Assembly (NCBI GenBank): GCA_021776735.1
Contig: JAJFFH010000019.1
Location: forward strand, 1 to 64,000
Direction of reading: 5' to 3'
DNA length: 64,000 bases
DNA from: Planctomycetota bacterium
Lineage (GTDB): Bacteria > Planctomycetota > PLA2
The notes under the pieces were generated by a model. That model worked only from the letters and a program-made list of their open reading frames with translations, made no database searches and was not told the DNA's origin. Positions within the stretch are counted from its first letter, which is position 1; every line of letters starts with the position of its first letter. The translations under genes were made by a program, and so were the position numbers. This document shows, in pieces, positions 41,285-50,202 of the stretch.

Positions 41285-42520
41285 CTACCGGCCGAAGTCC
41301 CTGAGGTTCTTGAGCCACGCGCCCTTGTCGCGGCCGAAGTCCGCGCCCGAACACGCCTTGAGCGCCGCGATGAGCTTGTTGTCGAGCCCCCGGCGCCGCG
41401 ACTTGTCGAGTTGTTTCAGCAGTCCGGGCACGGCTTCCGACGTCGGCCGCGTGCGAAAGTAGTCGGCGATCCAGCTCGCGGAGGCCGTCTTGTGCTCCAG
41501 CACCTGCAGCAGGACCCGCTGGTGCGGCTGCACGCGCCGCGCGATGTCCGTAGCACCCGTCGCCAGCAGCGCGCTCAGGACCACGTCGGCGTTATCCGGG
41601 TCGTCCACGGCGCGTCCGAACTCGCGAACCAGCGCGCGCAAGAACGGCTCGCGCGGCAGGCCGGACGCCTCTTTCAAGACATGCCGCTTCGCCGCGGCGG
41701 GCACGTCGCCGTGCGCGAGCAGTCCGGCCAGGGCTTTCGCCCCCCGCGCCCCCATGCCCGCCAGTGCGAGCAGTGCTGAACGCGCGAGTTTCTTCTTGTC
41801 GAGGGCGACATCCTCAAGCCAGACCACGGCCGCACCCGCGTCGCGGTAGCGCGTGTTCAGCTCGATGCCGGCCCGCGAGCGCACGTCCCAGACCTCGTCG
41901 GACACAGCCGCACCACCGGCCCGCGCCACGATCAGCGACACGAGCAGCCGCTGCGCCGCCGGCAGTTTCCGCTGGTCCAGCAACGGCGCGACATCGGCCT
42001 CGAACGCGCGCGGATCGGTCTCGGCGGCGGCCACGAGCGCGACCTGCCGATCCCGCCGACGCTTGAGCGCCGCGCGCACCACGGACGCATCGAGCTTCGC
42101 GGCGCGCCCCGACGTCAGATCGACGCCATGCACCGCCTTGCCGGCCACGACGACGACCCGGTTCTCCCCCTCCTCGAGCCACAACGCGACCGGCGCCAGC
42201 GCGGAGGTCCAACGAAACCGCCCCTTGCGGTCCAGCAAGCGGAGGTTGCCGCCGACGAGCAACGCCGCCGGTTCGGACTCGAGCACGAGCGCACGCCGCG
42301 GCGCGACCTTGAACTCCCCGGACGCCAAAAGCTCGCCCGCGTCCGCCAGTGTGAAACGGCGGCCCTTGATTTCCAAAACATGCAGCTTGTTGCGCGAACG
42401 ATAGACCTCGCCGAAAGCGACATTCGCAACCAACAGTTGCACGACGGCGATGCACGCCGCCAGCCACGGCCCCCGCGCGCGCGCCCTCTGGCTGCCGTTC
42501 AAGATTCGGCTGCCGTTCAA
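41285..42520 (-). CDS. Secreted HEAT-like protein
   Basis: The 411-residue protein starts at TTG 42520, overlapping the threonine-synthase stop by four bases (TTGA), with GGAG about ten bases upstream. TTG 42502 in a duplicated 14-base sequence (CTTGAACGGCAGCC) is the alternative. A signal peptide (AACIAVVQLLVANVAFG) is followed by a beta region (LEIKGRRFTLADAGELLASG) and then by HEAT-like helical pairs. The signal-peptide codons include GACGGCGATG. Function unknown. Confidence 0.6.
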   Translation of the reverse strand: MNGSRILNGSQRARARGPWLAACIAVVQLLVANVAFGEVYRSRNKLHVLEIKGRRFTLADAGELLASGEFKVAPRRALVLESEPAALLVGGNLRLLDRKGRFRWTSALAPVALWLEEGENRVVVVAGKAVHGVDLTSGRAAKLDASVVRAALKRRRDRQVALVAAAETDPRAFEADVAPLLDQRKLPAAQRLLVSLIVARAGGAAVSDEVWDVRSRAGIELNTRYRDAGAAVVWLEDVALDKKKLARSALLALAGMGARGAKALAGLLAHGDVPAAAKRHVLKEASGLPREPFLRALVREFGRAVDDPDNADVVLSALLATGATDIARRVQPHQRVLLQVLEHKTASASWIADYFRTRPTSEAVPGLLKQLDKSRRRGLDNKLIAALKACSGADFGRDKGAWLKNLRDFGR

Positions 42521-43737
42521 GAGATCTCGCTCCACGGCACGTTGCTGGGATCGATCCGCGGCAAGTCCACGTCCATCGCCTCGACGTATTTTTGCGCCGC
42601 GGCGGTATTGAACACCACGACCTTTTCGTCCGGATGGATGCGATCTTCCTTGACCAGGGTCTTGAGCACGGCGAGACACGCACCCGTTTCGGGGCAAATC
42701 GACAGGCCCTCGAGCGCGCCCGCTTCGCGCGCCCAGGCGAGGAGTTCTTCGTCTTCGGTGGCAAGGGCCATGCCGCCGGACGCACGGACGGCGTCGAGCA
42801 CCATGAAATCCCCGATTCCCTGCGGAACTCTCAACCCCGAGGCGACGGTGTGCGGGTGCTGCGGCGCAATCCCGTGGCGATCACCGGCGGCGAACGCGGC
42901 AACAAGCGGTGCGCAGCCGGCGGCCTGGCAAGCGATCATGCGCGGCAACTTCGGACTGCGCAGCCACCCCAACTCGCGCAACTCGCTGAACGCCTTCCAC
43001 ATGCCGATGAGGCCGGTGCCGCCGCCGGTCGGATACAGGATCACGTCTGGCAGCGTCCAGCCGAACTGTTCGGCGAGCTCCAGGCCCATCGTCTTCTTGC
43101 CTTCGAGGCGATACGGCTCGTGCATCGTCGAGAGGTCGAACCAGCCGAGTCGTTCCGCGCCCGCGCGCACGATCGCGCCGCAGTCGTGAATCAGGCCGTT
43201 GACCAGATAGACGCGCGCGCCGAGTTGGGCGCACTCGCGCACGTTGACCAGCGGCGTGTCCGCGGGCAAGAACACGGTGCAGGCGAGGCCCGCACGCGCC
43301 GCGTACGCTGCCGCCGCGCCTCCCGCGTTGCCGGCCGACGGCAGCGCCACATGTTGTACGCCCAGTCCGCTCGCCATCGTGATCGCGACCGCCATGCCGC
43401 GCGACTTGAACGAGCCGGTCGGCAGCCGCGACTCGTCCTTGATGTAGAGGTTGTTCAGGCCCAGGCGCTTGCCGAGACGCGGACACGGAAGGACAGGCGT
43501 CATGACCTCGCCGAGCGAGATCGGGTTGTCACCGGCCGGCAGCAGTTCGGCGTAGCGCCACATGTCGGGCGCGCGCCGGCCCAGATCGGCCGGGGACATC
43601 GACTTGCGCAAGCGCGCGAGGTCGTAGGTCACGAGGAGCGGCCGCCCCTCATGGGTCGTGCACAGGCCGCCGAACGGGAACGTGGTCTCGTCCCAGGCGG
43701 ACTTCAGTCCTTTGACATGACTCCGATTCCGGTCCAT
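42517..43737 (-). CDS. thrC: Threonine synthase
   Basis: The 406-residue pyridoxal-phosphate enzyme converts O-phosphohomoserine to threonine. The PLP lysine lies in ESRLPTGSFKSRGM (about residue 115), and the phosphate cup in PSAGNAGGAAAAYAARAG and PTGGGTGLIGMWKAF. The N-terminal region lacks the cysteine ribbon of some homologues. ATG 43737 follows AGGGA; it overlaps the divergent miaE start by 21 bases, an unusual head-to-head overlap. A HEAT-like gene follows with a four-base overlap. Confidence 0.9.
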   Translation of the reverse strand: MDRNRSHVKGLKSAWDETTFPFGGLCTTHEGRPLLVTYDLARLRKSMSPADLGRRAPDMWRYAELLPAGDNPISLGEVMTPVLPCPRLGKRLGLNNLYIKDESRLPTGSFKSRGMAVAITMASGLGVQHVALPSAGNAGGAAAAYAARAGLACTVFLPADTPLVNVRECAQLGARVYLVNGLIHDCGAIVRAGAERLGWFDLSTMHEPYRLEGKKTMGLELAEQFGWTLPDVILYPTGGGTGLIGMWKAFSELRELGWLRSPKLPRMIACQAAGCAPLVAAFAAGDRHGIAPQHPHTVASGLRVPQGIGDFMVLDAVRASGGMALATEDEELLAWAREAGALEGLSICPETGACLAVLKTLVKEDRIHPDEKVVVFNTAAAQKYVEAMDVDLPRIDPSNVPWSEIS

Positions 43738-44310
43738 TCGTGGATAATCCCTGACATCGTGCTGGGGCTCAAGAACCAAACTGATCCCGCGTGGGCGCAG
43801 GTTGCACTCGCGGACGAAACCTCGCTGCTCCGCGACCACGCCCACTTGGAGCGCAAGGCGGCTGGCCACGTGATCTCGCTGATGGGACAGGTGCCCTGGG
43901 CCCAACGGCGACTTTTCGAGGTGGCCGCCGAGGAGTTGGAGCACTTCGACCGGGTGCTGGGGCTCCTTGAAAGCCGCAACGAGACTCTCGGCTCGGATCC
44001 CGGCAATCCCTATGTGCAGCAACTCGTGCGCGCAACCGGCCGGTCGCTCCTGGACCGCTTGCTGCGCATGGGTCTCATCGAGGCGCGCTCGTACGAGCAC
44101 TTCTGCCTGCTCGGCGAAGCGGCCCCCGAGGGCGCGCTGAAGAACCTCTTCAACGAACTCAAGGACAGCGAAGCGGGCCACCACGCGCTGTTTGTCAAAC
44201 TGGCCTACGAAAACTGGCCGCGCGAGATGGTCGATGAACGCTGGACTACCCTGGCCAATGCCGAAGCCGAGATCATCACTACGATCGAGTGGGGTCCCCG
44301 CGTTCACTAG
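43717..44310 (+). CDS. miaE: tRNA-(ms2io6A)-hydroxylase
   Basis: The 197-residue di-iron protein resembles short-form MiaE, which hydroxylates the isopentenyl group of ms2i6A37 in tRNA. Helices with the iron ligands are visible: DETSLLRDHAHLERKAAGHVI (E and E-x2-H type), AAEELEHFDRV, and KDSEAGHHALFVKLA. The length fits the bacterial short form (about 200 residues). ATG 43717 is the start; it overlaps thrC on the other strand. Confidence 0.85.
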   Translation: MTPIPVHSWIIPDIVLGLKNQTDPAWAQVALADETSLLRDHAHLERKAAGHVISLMGQVPWAQRRLFEVAAEELEHFDRVLGLLESRNETLGSDPGNPYVQQLVRATGRSLLDRLLRMGLIEARSYEHFCLLGEAAPEGALKNLFNELKDSEAGHHALFVKLAYENWPREMVDERWTTLANAEAEIITTIEWGPRVH

Positions 44311-44312
44311 CG

Positions 44313-45788
44313 CTAGCCGGCATCATCGAGGTTCTTCAGCATGGACAGCTCCAACCCACCGTCGACGGCGGGTGCACTCTTGGCGAAGCCTCGAATCCGG
44401 GTGGCCAGCTCGACACCGCTGGGGCCGAGATCATCGAGCTGCTCCAGCGCGATCGCGCGCAACTCCAGATCCGGATCGCGGCCCGCAACGGCCTCGAGGT
44501 TCGGCATCGCAGCGGGATTGCGGAGCCCTTCGAGCGAAGTGAGCGCGGCGCGACGCATGCGCTTGCGCGGGTTCTCCAAGAACGTAAGCACAACCTCGAT
44601 CGCGCGGGGATCGCCCGTCTGACCGAGGCAGGCCAACGCCGCGCACTCCAGATCCTCGTCGTCGAGTGAGCGCAGCAGGATCGCGTAGCGCTGCGGGTGG
44701 TCGATTTGGGCCAAGTGCTCGAGGGCGGGAATCTTGACCCACCAATCGAGGTCCTCGCGCTCGAGCAGGTGCGCCAGACCTTCGAAAAGGCGCGCATCGC
44801 GACTGTTGGCCGCCATCGTGACGGCACCGACCACCACGTCGAGATCCTCGTCCTGCAGGAGCTGCATGATCGCGTCGGTGACGTTGTCCGCGATGGATGC
44901 GACCGCCGTGAACGCACGGTCACGCAGCCAGAACGCGATGCCCTTCGCGTACGAAAAGAAACGGCGCAAAACGTAGAGCTTGTCCGGAATCGAGCCGAGC
45001 AATTGCGCCGCGGCCTGGCGAATGCGCTCGTCCTCGGCCGCGAGCAGCGGCAGGATTCGATCCTGGATCCGCTCGGAGAGCCCCCCCGAACTCGAAATGA
45101 GGCGGCGCAGACCGCGCAGGATTTGGTCTTGCTGCGGCGGCGCCTCGTCGGGCAACAGGTCGAAGAAGTCCTCGATCACATCCATGTGCGGCCGTGCGGA
45201 CAGGGTCGCGATTGTCGCGAAGCGTACGACCGAGTCGGTCGTGTACAGCAGTTCGCGCAACACGGCGCGGATGTTGTGGTCGTCAACGGACAACCGTCCG
45301 AGAAGCTCCACGGCGCGCTTGCGAAGGCCGTCGTCGGAGTCGCGCAGCGCCTGCCGGATCGTGCCGACATGCTCGTGCGCCAGCGCGGGATCGGCGGCCA
45401 AGAGATCAAGCGCGGACGCGCGCAGCTCCGTCTTGCTCGCGTTCAAGAGGCTACCGATGCGGTCGGCGATCAGCTCCTTGCCGAATTTGCCGATGGCGTC
45501 GATCAACATTCGCTGGCGGCCGCGCGGCGCCTTGGGCAGCATCTGGAACAGGTAGTCGAGTACCCGCGGTCCCCGCCGTCCCTGGACACACGCCAGGGCA
45601 AAACGGGCAAGCTCCTGATCACGCCCCATGAGGAACCGCACCAAGACGTCGGGCTTGACCTCCTCGCCGTACATCTCGAGCTCGTCGAGCAGCGTCCGCT
45701 TTTCGCCGAGCCCCTTGTACTGCCGCGTCTCGATCTTCTTGATCAGTGCATCGAGATCCTTGTCCTTGCCCCGTCCAAAAAACGCCAT
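44313..45788 (-). CDS. Cytoplasmic HEAT-repeat protein
   Basis: The 491-residue protein has no signal peptide and is built almost wholly of HEAT repeats, such as AVELLGRLSVDDHNIRAVLRELL, ALEHLAQIDHPQRYAILLRSLDDEDLECAALACL and AALTSLEGLRNPAAMPNLEAVAG. It probably forms a superhelical scaffold. The 210-bp inverted-repeat element lies just upstream of its start. The pil-type ATPase genes further upstream run in the same direction, so a link to motility is possible but unproven. Confidence 0.7.
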   Translation of the reverse strand: MAFFGRGKDKDLDALIKKIETRQYKGLGEKRTLLDELEMYGEEVKPDVLVRFLMGRDQELARFALACVQGRRGPRVLDYLFQMLPKAPRGRQRMLIDAIGKFGKELIADRIGSLLNASKTELRASALDLLAADPALAHEHVGTIRQALRDSDDGLRKRAVELLGRLSVDDHNIRAVLRELLYTTDSVVRFATIATLSARPHMDVIEDFFDLLPDEAPPQQDQILRGLRRLISSSGGLSERIQDRILPLLAAEDERIRQAAAQLLGSIPDKLYVLRRFFSYAKGIAFWLRDRAFTAVASIADNVTDAIMQLLQDEDLDVVVGAVTMAANSRDARLFEGLAHLLEREDLDWWVKIPALEHLAQIDHPQRYAILLRSLDDEDLECAALACLGQTGDPRAIEVVLTFLENPRKRMRRAALTSLEGLRNPAAMPNLEAVAGRDPDLELRAIALEQLDDLGPSGVELATRIRGFAKSAPAVDGGLELSMLKNLDDAG

Positions 45789-45807
45789 TCCGTCTCTCCC
45801 AGCCCTC

Positions 45808-46017
45808 AGGCTCTGTTTGAAAAGTCGCCTGGCTTCGGCCGGCTGCGGCTGCGCCAGGTCGCTCGCCTTCGGCTCCCGCCGCAGTTTCGCCCAGCGAAAC
45901 CGCGCTGCGTCGCACTTCCTCGATGTGCCTCTCCGTTGGCACGACTTCGTCAGCGCTCCTTGCCTGACTTGTCCTCGCTCACCCTCGGGCCTTACGCCGA
46001 CTCTTCAAACAGAGCCT
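45808..46017. mobile_element. 210-bp MITE-like element with 22-bp terminal inverted repeats
   Basis: The left end 45808-45829 (AGGCTCTGTTTGAAAAGTCG plus CC) and the inverted right end 45996-46017 match at 20 of 22 positions. The interior holds further dyads, including GTTTCGC-CCA-GCGAAAC. No transposase frame fits inside, so it would be a non-autonomous element. Its right edge supplies the TAG stop of the 46016 gene. No clear target duplication was seen. Confidence 0.65.
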
Positions 46018-46450
46018 ACGCGTGAGCCCCCAACCGCGCTCCGGCGGCGGCCTGGGCCTCGCGAAAGCGATCATAAAACGCGTCCTTTTCCTGCCGGGCT
46101 CCCTCGAGCAGTTGCGGCAGGTCACCGAGATCGTCTGCGTGCACGACAAGATCGGCGCTACTCTGCCAGGCCTCGAACCGATCTCCGGTCCGAACGCCGT
46201 CTCCGCAGCGCAAGACAAACAGCTCGCGCCGCCGGCGACCGGCCAGCGCATCGACGAACGCGAGTGTTTCGCGCTCCGGCATCGGGTCGAACGCCACGAG
46301 AGCGATCGGCCGGTGCCGCAACTCGGGAAGCGCCAGCGCCGCGGTCGGCGCATCCGCGATCGAGTATCCGGCGGCGGCGACGGCCGCCTTGATGCGCTCG
46401 TCTTCGGTGCAGATCAGCGCGACGCCACGGGTCGGCAGGGTGTCAGCCAC
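46016..46450 (-). CDS. Small receiver-like protein downstream of the PilT pair
   Basis: A 144-residue protein starting MADTLPTRGVALICTEDERIK, with alternating strands and helices (ALVAFDPMPERETLAFVDAL; LFVLRCGDGVRTGDRF). It recalls a receiver fold but lacks clear phosphorylation residues. It overlaps the upstream PilT-like gene by eight bases, so it belongs to that operon. Its stop codon TAG is formed with the end of the 210-bp element, so the original C-terminus may have been longer. Confidence 0.5.
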   Translation of the reverse strand: MADTLPTRGVALICTEDERIKAAVAAAGYSIADAPTAALALPELRHRPIALVAFDPMPERETLAFVDALAGRRRRELFVLRCGDGVRTGDRFEAWQSSADLVVHADDLGDLPQLLEGARQEKDAFYDRFREAQAAAGARLGAHA

Positions 46451-47654
46451 GTCTCTTTCCTCCGCGCCGCTGGCGCCCGTAGCCGAAGTTCATCTTCAAG
46501 CCCGCGTCGTCCGCCTCGGCTGCATCGGGTTCGCCGGTCGCGGCAGCCTTGGCGTGCTCCATGCGGTCCATGCTCTGCGACACGAACACGCGATCCGTGC
46601 AGTAGTGCAGCACCGTGTCCCGACTTACGAACCCCTCGTCGACCAGACGCAGCAGGTGCTGGTCGAACGTCTGCATCCCGTCGACGCTGTCGTCGCTCAG
46701 GGCGCGGTAAAACGTCTTGTGGTCGCCGCTCTCGCCCTCGCGGATGATCTCCCTCGTCCGCAGGTTCGCCGCGAGAATCTCGAGCGCGGCAATGCGCCCC
46801 CCCTCCTCGCGGGGAACGAGCCACTGCGCGACGATGTATTGAATCGTGTCCGCGAGTCGCGCCCGCAGACGCGGCTGTTCGGACGCGGGAAACATGCCGA
46901 CCAGGCGGTTGATGGTCTCGCCCGCACCCATCGTGTGCATTGTCGCGAACACGAGATGGCCGGTCTCCGCCGCACTCACCGCGGTTTCCATCGTCTCGCG
47001 GTCGCGCAGTTCGCCGAGCACGATGACCTTCGGCGCCTGGCGCATGGCCGCCCGCACGCCGCTCGCCCAGTCCGAGAAGTCCTGGCCGAGCTCGCGCTGG
47101 TTCACCGTCCCGATCTGATGGCGATGGACGAACTCGATCGGGTCTTCCAGCGAGATCACATGGACCGGTCGGGTCATGTTGATCTCGTGCACAAGGGCGG
47201 CCAGTGTCGTCGACTTGCCCTGCCCGGTCGCGCCCGTGATGAGTACGAGCCCCTTGTGGAGCGTGGCCATGTTCTGGAACACAAGCGGCAGGATGAGGTC
47301 GTGGATCGTCGCGATTTTCATCTCAAGCTTGCGGAGGACGATAGATACCGCGCCGCGCTGCGTGAAAACGTTGGCCCGAAAGCGAGCCAGCCCCGGCACC
47401 TCGTACGCGCAATCGCACGAGCCCGTGCGAAACAGCTCCTCCATCAGGTCGGCCCGGTCGTGCAGGAGGTTGACCGCGATCTGTTCGGTCATGTACGGCG
47501 TCAGCTCGGGCAGCGGCGGCTCGGTGAACGGAAAGACGAGGTTGCCGTCCGTTTCGACCTGCGGCGGCTTGCCCGGCGTGAAGTTGACGTCGGAAACGCG
47601 ATCGCCGCTCTTCAGGATACGGCGCAGGAGATCGTCGAGTTCGCGGGTACGCAT
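46443..47654 (-). CDS. PilT/PilU-family twitching ATPase
   Basis: The 403-residue ATPase shows Walker A GATGQGKSTT, the Asp box SLEDPIEFVH, Walker B VIVLGELRD and the His box GHLVFATMHT. These are the full signature of retraction ATPases of type IV pili. The N-terminal PAS-like region (about 1-130) is also typical. It follows a second pilT-like gene by 21 bases, as with PilT and PilU; which of the two is the main motor cannot be told from sequence. The gap holds one ACGGACGGCGATG copy. Confidence 0.9.
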   Translation of the reverse strand: MRTRELDDLLRRILKSGDRVSDVNFTPGKPPQVETDGNLVFPFTEPPLPELTPYMTEQIAVNLLHDRADLMEELFRTGSCDCAYEVPGLARFRANVFTQRGAVSIVLRKLEMKIATIHDLILPLVFQNMATLHKGLVLITGATGQGKSTTLAALVHEINMTRPVHVISLEDPIEFVHRHQIGTVNQRELGQDFSDWASGVRAAMRQAPKVIVLGELRDRETMETAVSAAETGHLVFATMHTMGAGETINRLVGMFPASEQPRLRARLADTIQYIVAQWLVPREEGGRIAALEILAANLRTREIIREGESGDHKTFYRALSDDSVDGMQTFDQHLLRLVDEGFVSRDTVLHYCTDRVFVSQSMDRMEHAKAAATGEPDAAEADDAGLKMNFGYGRQRRGGKRRG

Positions 47655-47659
47655 GAAAA

Positions 47660-47672
47660 CATCGCCGTCCGT
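47660..47672 (-). repeat. ACGGACGGCGATG motif copy between the pilT genes
   Basis: Exact 13-mer followed by TTTTC and then, six bases later, by the ATG of the downstream ATPase. It lies on the same strand as that gene and occupies most of the 21-base intergenic gap. Confidence 0.75.
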
Positions 47673-47675
47673 CTG

Positions 47676-48860
47676 CTACCGCCGTGTTCGTGCCACGGGC
47701 CGGGCGCCCGCAGGCCGTCCGCCACCCTGCTGCGGTGCGCCGCCACCCGACGCGGCCGCGGTCTTCTCTGCCTTCTCGATAAGGTCGCGGTACTCCTCCG
47801 GAATCGTCTTCATGTACGGGATGAACCGCTCCTTCTCCGCGGCGTGTTCAAACGCTTCTTCCGGCGCGACGAGCCGCTTGCGCACGAGATCCTCCAGCGC
47901 GTCGTCGCCGTAGATCATGCCGTACTTGCGGCCCGTCTGCATGACGGTCGGAAGCTGGTAGGTCTTGTCCTCGCGGATGAGTGTTGCGACCGCAGGCGTG
48001 CCGACCAGAATCTCGATCGCGGCGATGCGCCCCTTGCCGTCCATGCGCTTGAGCAGCGTCTGCGCCATGATCCCCTTCAACGTGTCGGACAAGAGACTGC
48101 GCACCGATTCCTGCTCTTCCGCCGGAAAGACCTCGATCATCCGGTGGACCGTCTTGCTCGCGCTCTGCGTGTGCAGCGTCGCCAGGACCAGGTGTCCCGT
48201 GGCGGCGGCCTCGAGTGCGAGCGAGATCGTCTCGCGATCACGGAGCTCGCCGACCAGGACAATATCCGGATCCTCGCGAAGCGCTCCACGGAGCGCCGCC
48301 GCGAACGATAGCGTGTGGCGATGCACCTCGCGGTGGTTGATGATGCAGTTCCGCGAGCGGTGCTGGAACTCGATCGGGTCCTCGATCGTGACGATGTGGT
48401 CGCGGCGGTGCTTGTTGGCGTAGTCCACGAGGGCGGCGAGGGTCGTCGACTTGCCCGACCCGGTCGGTCCCGTCACGAGCACGAGCCCTTTGGGCAGCGT
48501 CGCGAACCGGCGCGCGACCGACGGCAGACCGAGCTGCTCGATGGTCATGATCTCGGACGGAATCTGGCGAAACACCGCGGCGACGCCGTGTGCCTGGCGG
48601 AAGTAGTTCGCGCGAAAACGCCCGACACCCGGAAGCTCGTACGCAAAGTCGAGGTCGCCCGTCTCCTCGAAGATCTTCCGCTTGTCGTCGGGAGTGATCT
48701 CGAACAGCAGCTCCTCGAGCTCGTCGCTGTCGAGCACGTGGTAGTTCACACGCTCCAGCGATCCCTTGATCCGCAGTGCGGGCAGGTTGCCGCTCGAGAC
48801 ATGCAGGTCGGACGCGCCCTGCGCGTTCATCAACCGGAAGAAGGCGTCGATCTTGGCCAT
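47676..48860 (-). CDS. pilT: PilT-type retraction ATPase
   Basis: The 394-residue protein has all PilT landmarks: the N-terminal domain MAKIDAFFRLMNAQGASDLHV, Walker A GPTGSGKSTT, Asp box TIEDPIEFQH, Walker B DIVLVGELRD and His box GHLVLATLHT. AVATLIRED stands near the end where AIRNLIRE-like sequence is expected. PilT depolymerises type IV pili in twitching motility and DNA uptake. ATG 48860 is chosen by family alignment. The C-terminal tail (about 370-394) is Gly/Pro/Arg-rich and unique. Confidence 0.93.
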   Translation of the reverse strand: MAKIDAFFRLMNAQGASDLHVSSGNLPALRIKGSLERVNYHVLDSDELEELLFEITPDDKRKIFEETGDLDFAYELPGVGRFRANYFRQAHGVAAVFRQIPSEIMTIEQLGLPSVARRFATLPKGLVLVTGPTGSGKSTTLAALVDYANKHRRDHIVTIEDPIEFQHRSRNCIINHREVHRHTLSFAAALRGALREDPDIVLVGELRDRETISLALEAAATGHLVLATLHTQSASKTVHRMIEVFPAEEQESVRSLLSDTLKGIMAQTLLKRMDGKGRIAAIEILVGTPAVATLIREDKTYQLPTVMQTGRKYGMIYGDDALEDLVRKRLVAPEEAFEHAAEKERFIPYMKTIPEEYRDLIEKAEKTAAASGGGAPQQGGGRPAGARPVARTRR

Positions 48861-48953
48861 GCCGCTCCCTTGTGTGCGCCATCCCCACGAAGGGGATCGC
48901 ACGCCCCTATCGGTCAAAAGCGTCTCGGAATGAAGCGGCGGCGGCACCGAAAA

Positions 48954-48966
48954 CATCGCCGTCCGT
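48954..48966 (-). repeat. ACGGACGGCGATG motif copy upstream of pilT
   Basis: Exact 13-mer, extended form AGCGTACGGACGGCGATG followed by TTTTC. It lies 94 bases upstream of pilT on the same strand. Confidence 0.75.
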
Positions 48967-49045
48967 ACGCTTTCGCCGAGGTGCCTGACCAGCGGATCAG
49001 GCGAACAACACGTGAACAGTCCGGAGCAAAAACGGGCCGACAGGA

Positions 49046-49057
49046 ACGGACGGCGAT
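49046..49057 (+). repeat. ACGGACGGCGAT motif copy upstream of the VOC-PilZ gene
   Basis: Twelve-base match followed by TTGC, 48 bases upstream of the VOC-PilZ start and on the same strand. With the 48954 copy it makes a facing-away pair in the divergent pilT/VOC-PilZ gap. Confidence 0.65.
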
Positions 49058-49105
49058 TTGCTTGGCCGAGCGATTCGGGCGATAGGAACTTTGGGGAATT
49101 CGGCC

Positions 49106-50143
49106 ATGAAGATCGGCGACTTGGGAATCTACTGCTCGAATCTCGACCGCTCCGTCGCGTTTTATTGCGACCGGCTCGGTTTCGAGGTGATCACGCGTTC
49201 GCCCGACGAGGCGACGCTTGCCTGCGATGGACGGCGGTTTGTTCTGCGTCCGGTCGTACGCGACGAGACGGACGGGGCGACCTGGCCCATGGTCGTTTTC
49301 GACGTCGTGGCCGACGATGTGGCCGCCGAAACCGCGCGACTCGATGAAGCCGGCGTGGAATCCGAGGGCACGGGCCTCGTGTGTGATCCCGACGGACTCC
49401 TGATCCGGCTCGTTGGGAGCGCCGAGAACGACGTCGGCTCGGCACCGAGCGATGCGGACACAAGCGCTGAGTCGGACGGAGCGAACGTTCCGGACGCGAT
49501 CGCAGACGCGGATTCCGCCGCGCTCGAGAAGCCTGCCTTTGCGGACGACTACGAGCCGGCGTTCGAGGCGTCGGAGTTCGAAGATGCCGAAGCTGCCGAA
49601 GAATCCGAAGAGCCGGCGTTCGCGAGCGAAGAACCGGTCGGCGACGGCGACAGCGAGCACGCGGTCATCGGCGACCGCGTCACCGCAGACGAGGTGGCCG
49701 CCGTCATGGGCGAGGTAACGGCCGGTGGCGACTCCGCCGCAGAAGCCAAGACCGTGCGGATCGTGCCGTTGCCGTCGAGTCCGGCCGTCGCCGATTTCGC
49801 AGCGGTCGATGAGGCGCGCAAGTACGAGCGCGTCAAGGTCGCCCACGAACTGCGCGTCGAGAGCAAGCACGGCCCGGTGGAAGCCCGGACCGTCGATCTC
49901 TCACGCACGGGAATGCTGGTCCAGCTCCCGTCGGCCGGGCCCGGTCGCACGCTGGCGGAGTTCGCGCAGCAGGTCGACGAGCTGTTCGGTGACGCGATGC
50001 GCCTCGTCGTGCCCGGACTCCAGATGAGTTTTCTGGCCACGATTGCCCGCGTCGACCACGTCGATGACCAGTGGCTGGTGGGCGGACGGTTCGACACGCC
50101 GCTCACCCGCTACCAGTGCCGCGAACTCGGCATCCCCACATAG
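49106..50143 (+). CDS. VOC (glyoxalase-fold) domain fused to PilZ domain
   Basis: The 345-residue protein begins with a vicinal-oxygen-chelate-type domain (about 1-105: LGIYCSNLDRSVAFYCDRLGFEVI; DPDGLLIRLVG). A long acidic linker follows (about 110-215). The C-terminus is a PilZ domain: RKYER fits the RxxxR motif and DLSRTG the DxSxxG motif, so c-di-GMP binding is likely. A fusion of these two is uncommon. Its place next to two pilT genes suggests c-di-GMP control of surface motility. ATG 49106 is chosen because it starts the domain. Confidence 0.75.
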   Translation: MKIGDLGIYCSNLDRSVAFYCDRLGFEVITRSPDEATLACDGRRFVLRPVVRDETDGATWPMVVFDVVADDVAAETARLDEAGVESEGTGLVCDPDGLLIRLVGSAENDVGSAPSDADTSAESDGANVPDAIADADSAALEKPAFADDYEPAFEASEFEDAEAAEESEEPAFASEEPVGDGDSEHAVIGDRVTADEVAAVMGEVTAGGDSAAEAKTVRIVPLPSSPAVADFAAVDEARKYERVKVAHELRVESKHGPVEARTVDLSRTGMLVQLPSAGPGRTLAEFAQQVDELFGDAMRLVVPGLQMSFLATIARVDHVDDQWLVGGRFDTPLTRYQCRELGIPT

Positions 50144-50202
50144 ACCCATCGACGGCACCGGATTCTTGCAGGGACTCTCGGTCCCGCGATAATCGGACCG
50201 TC

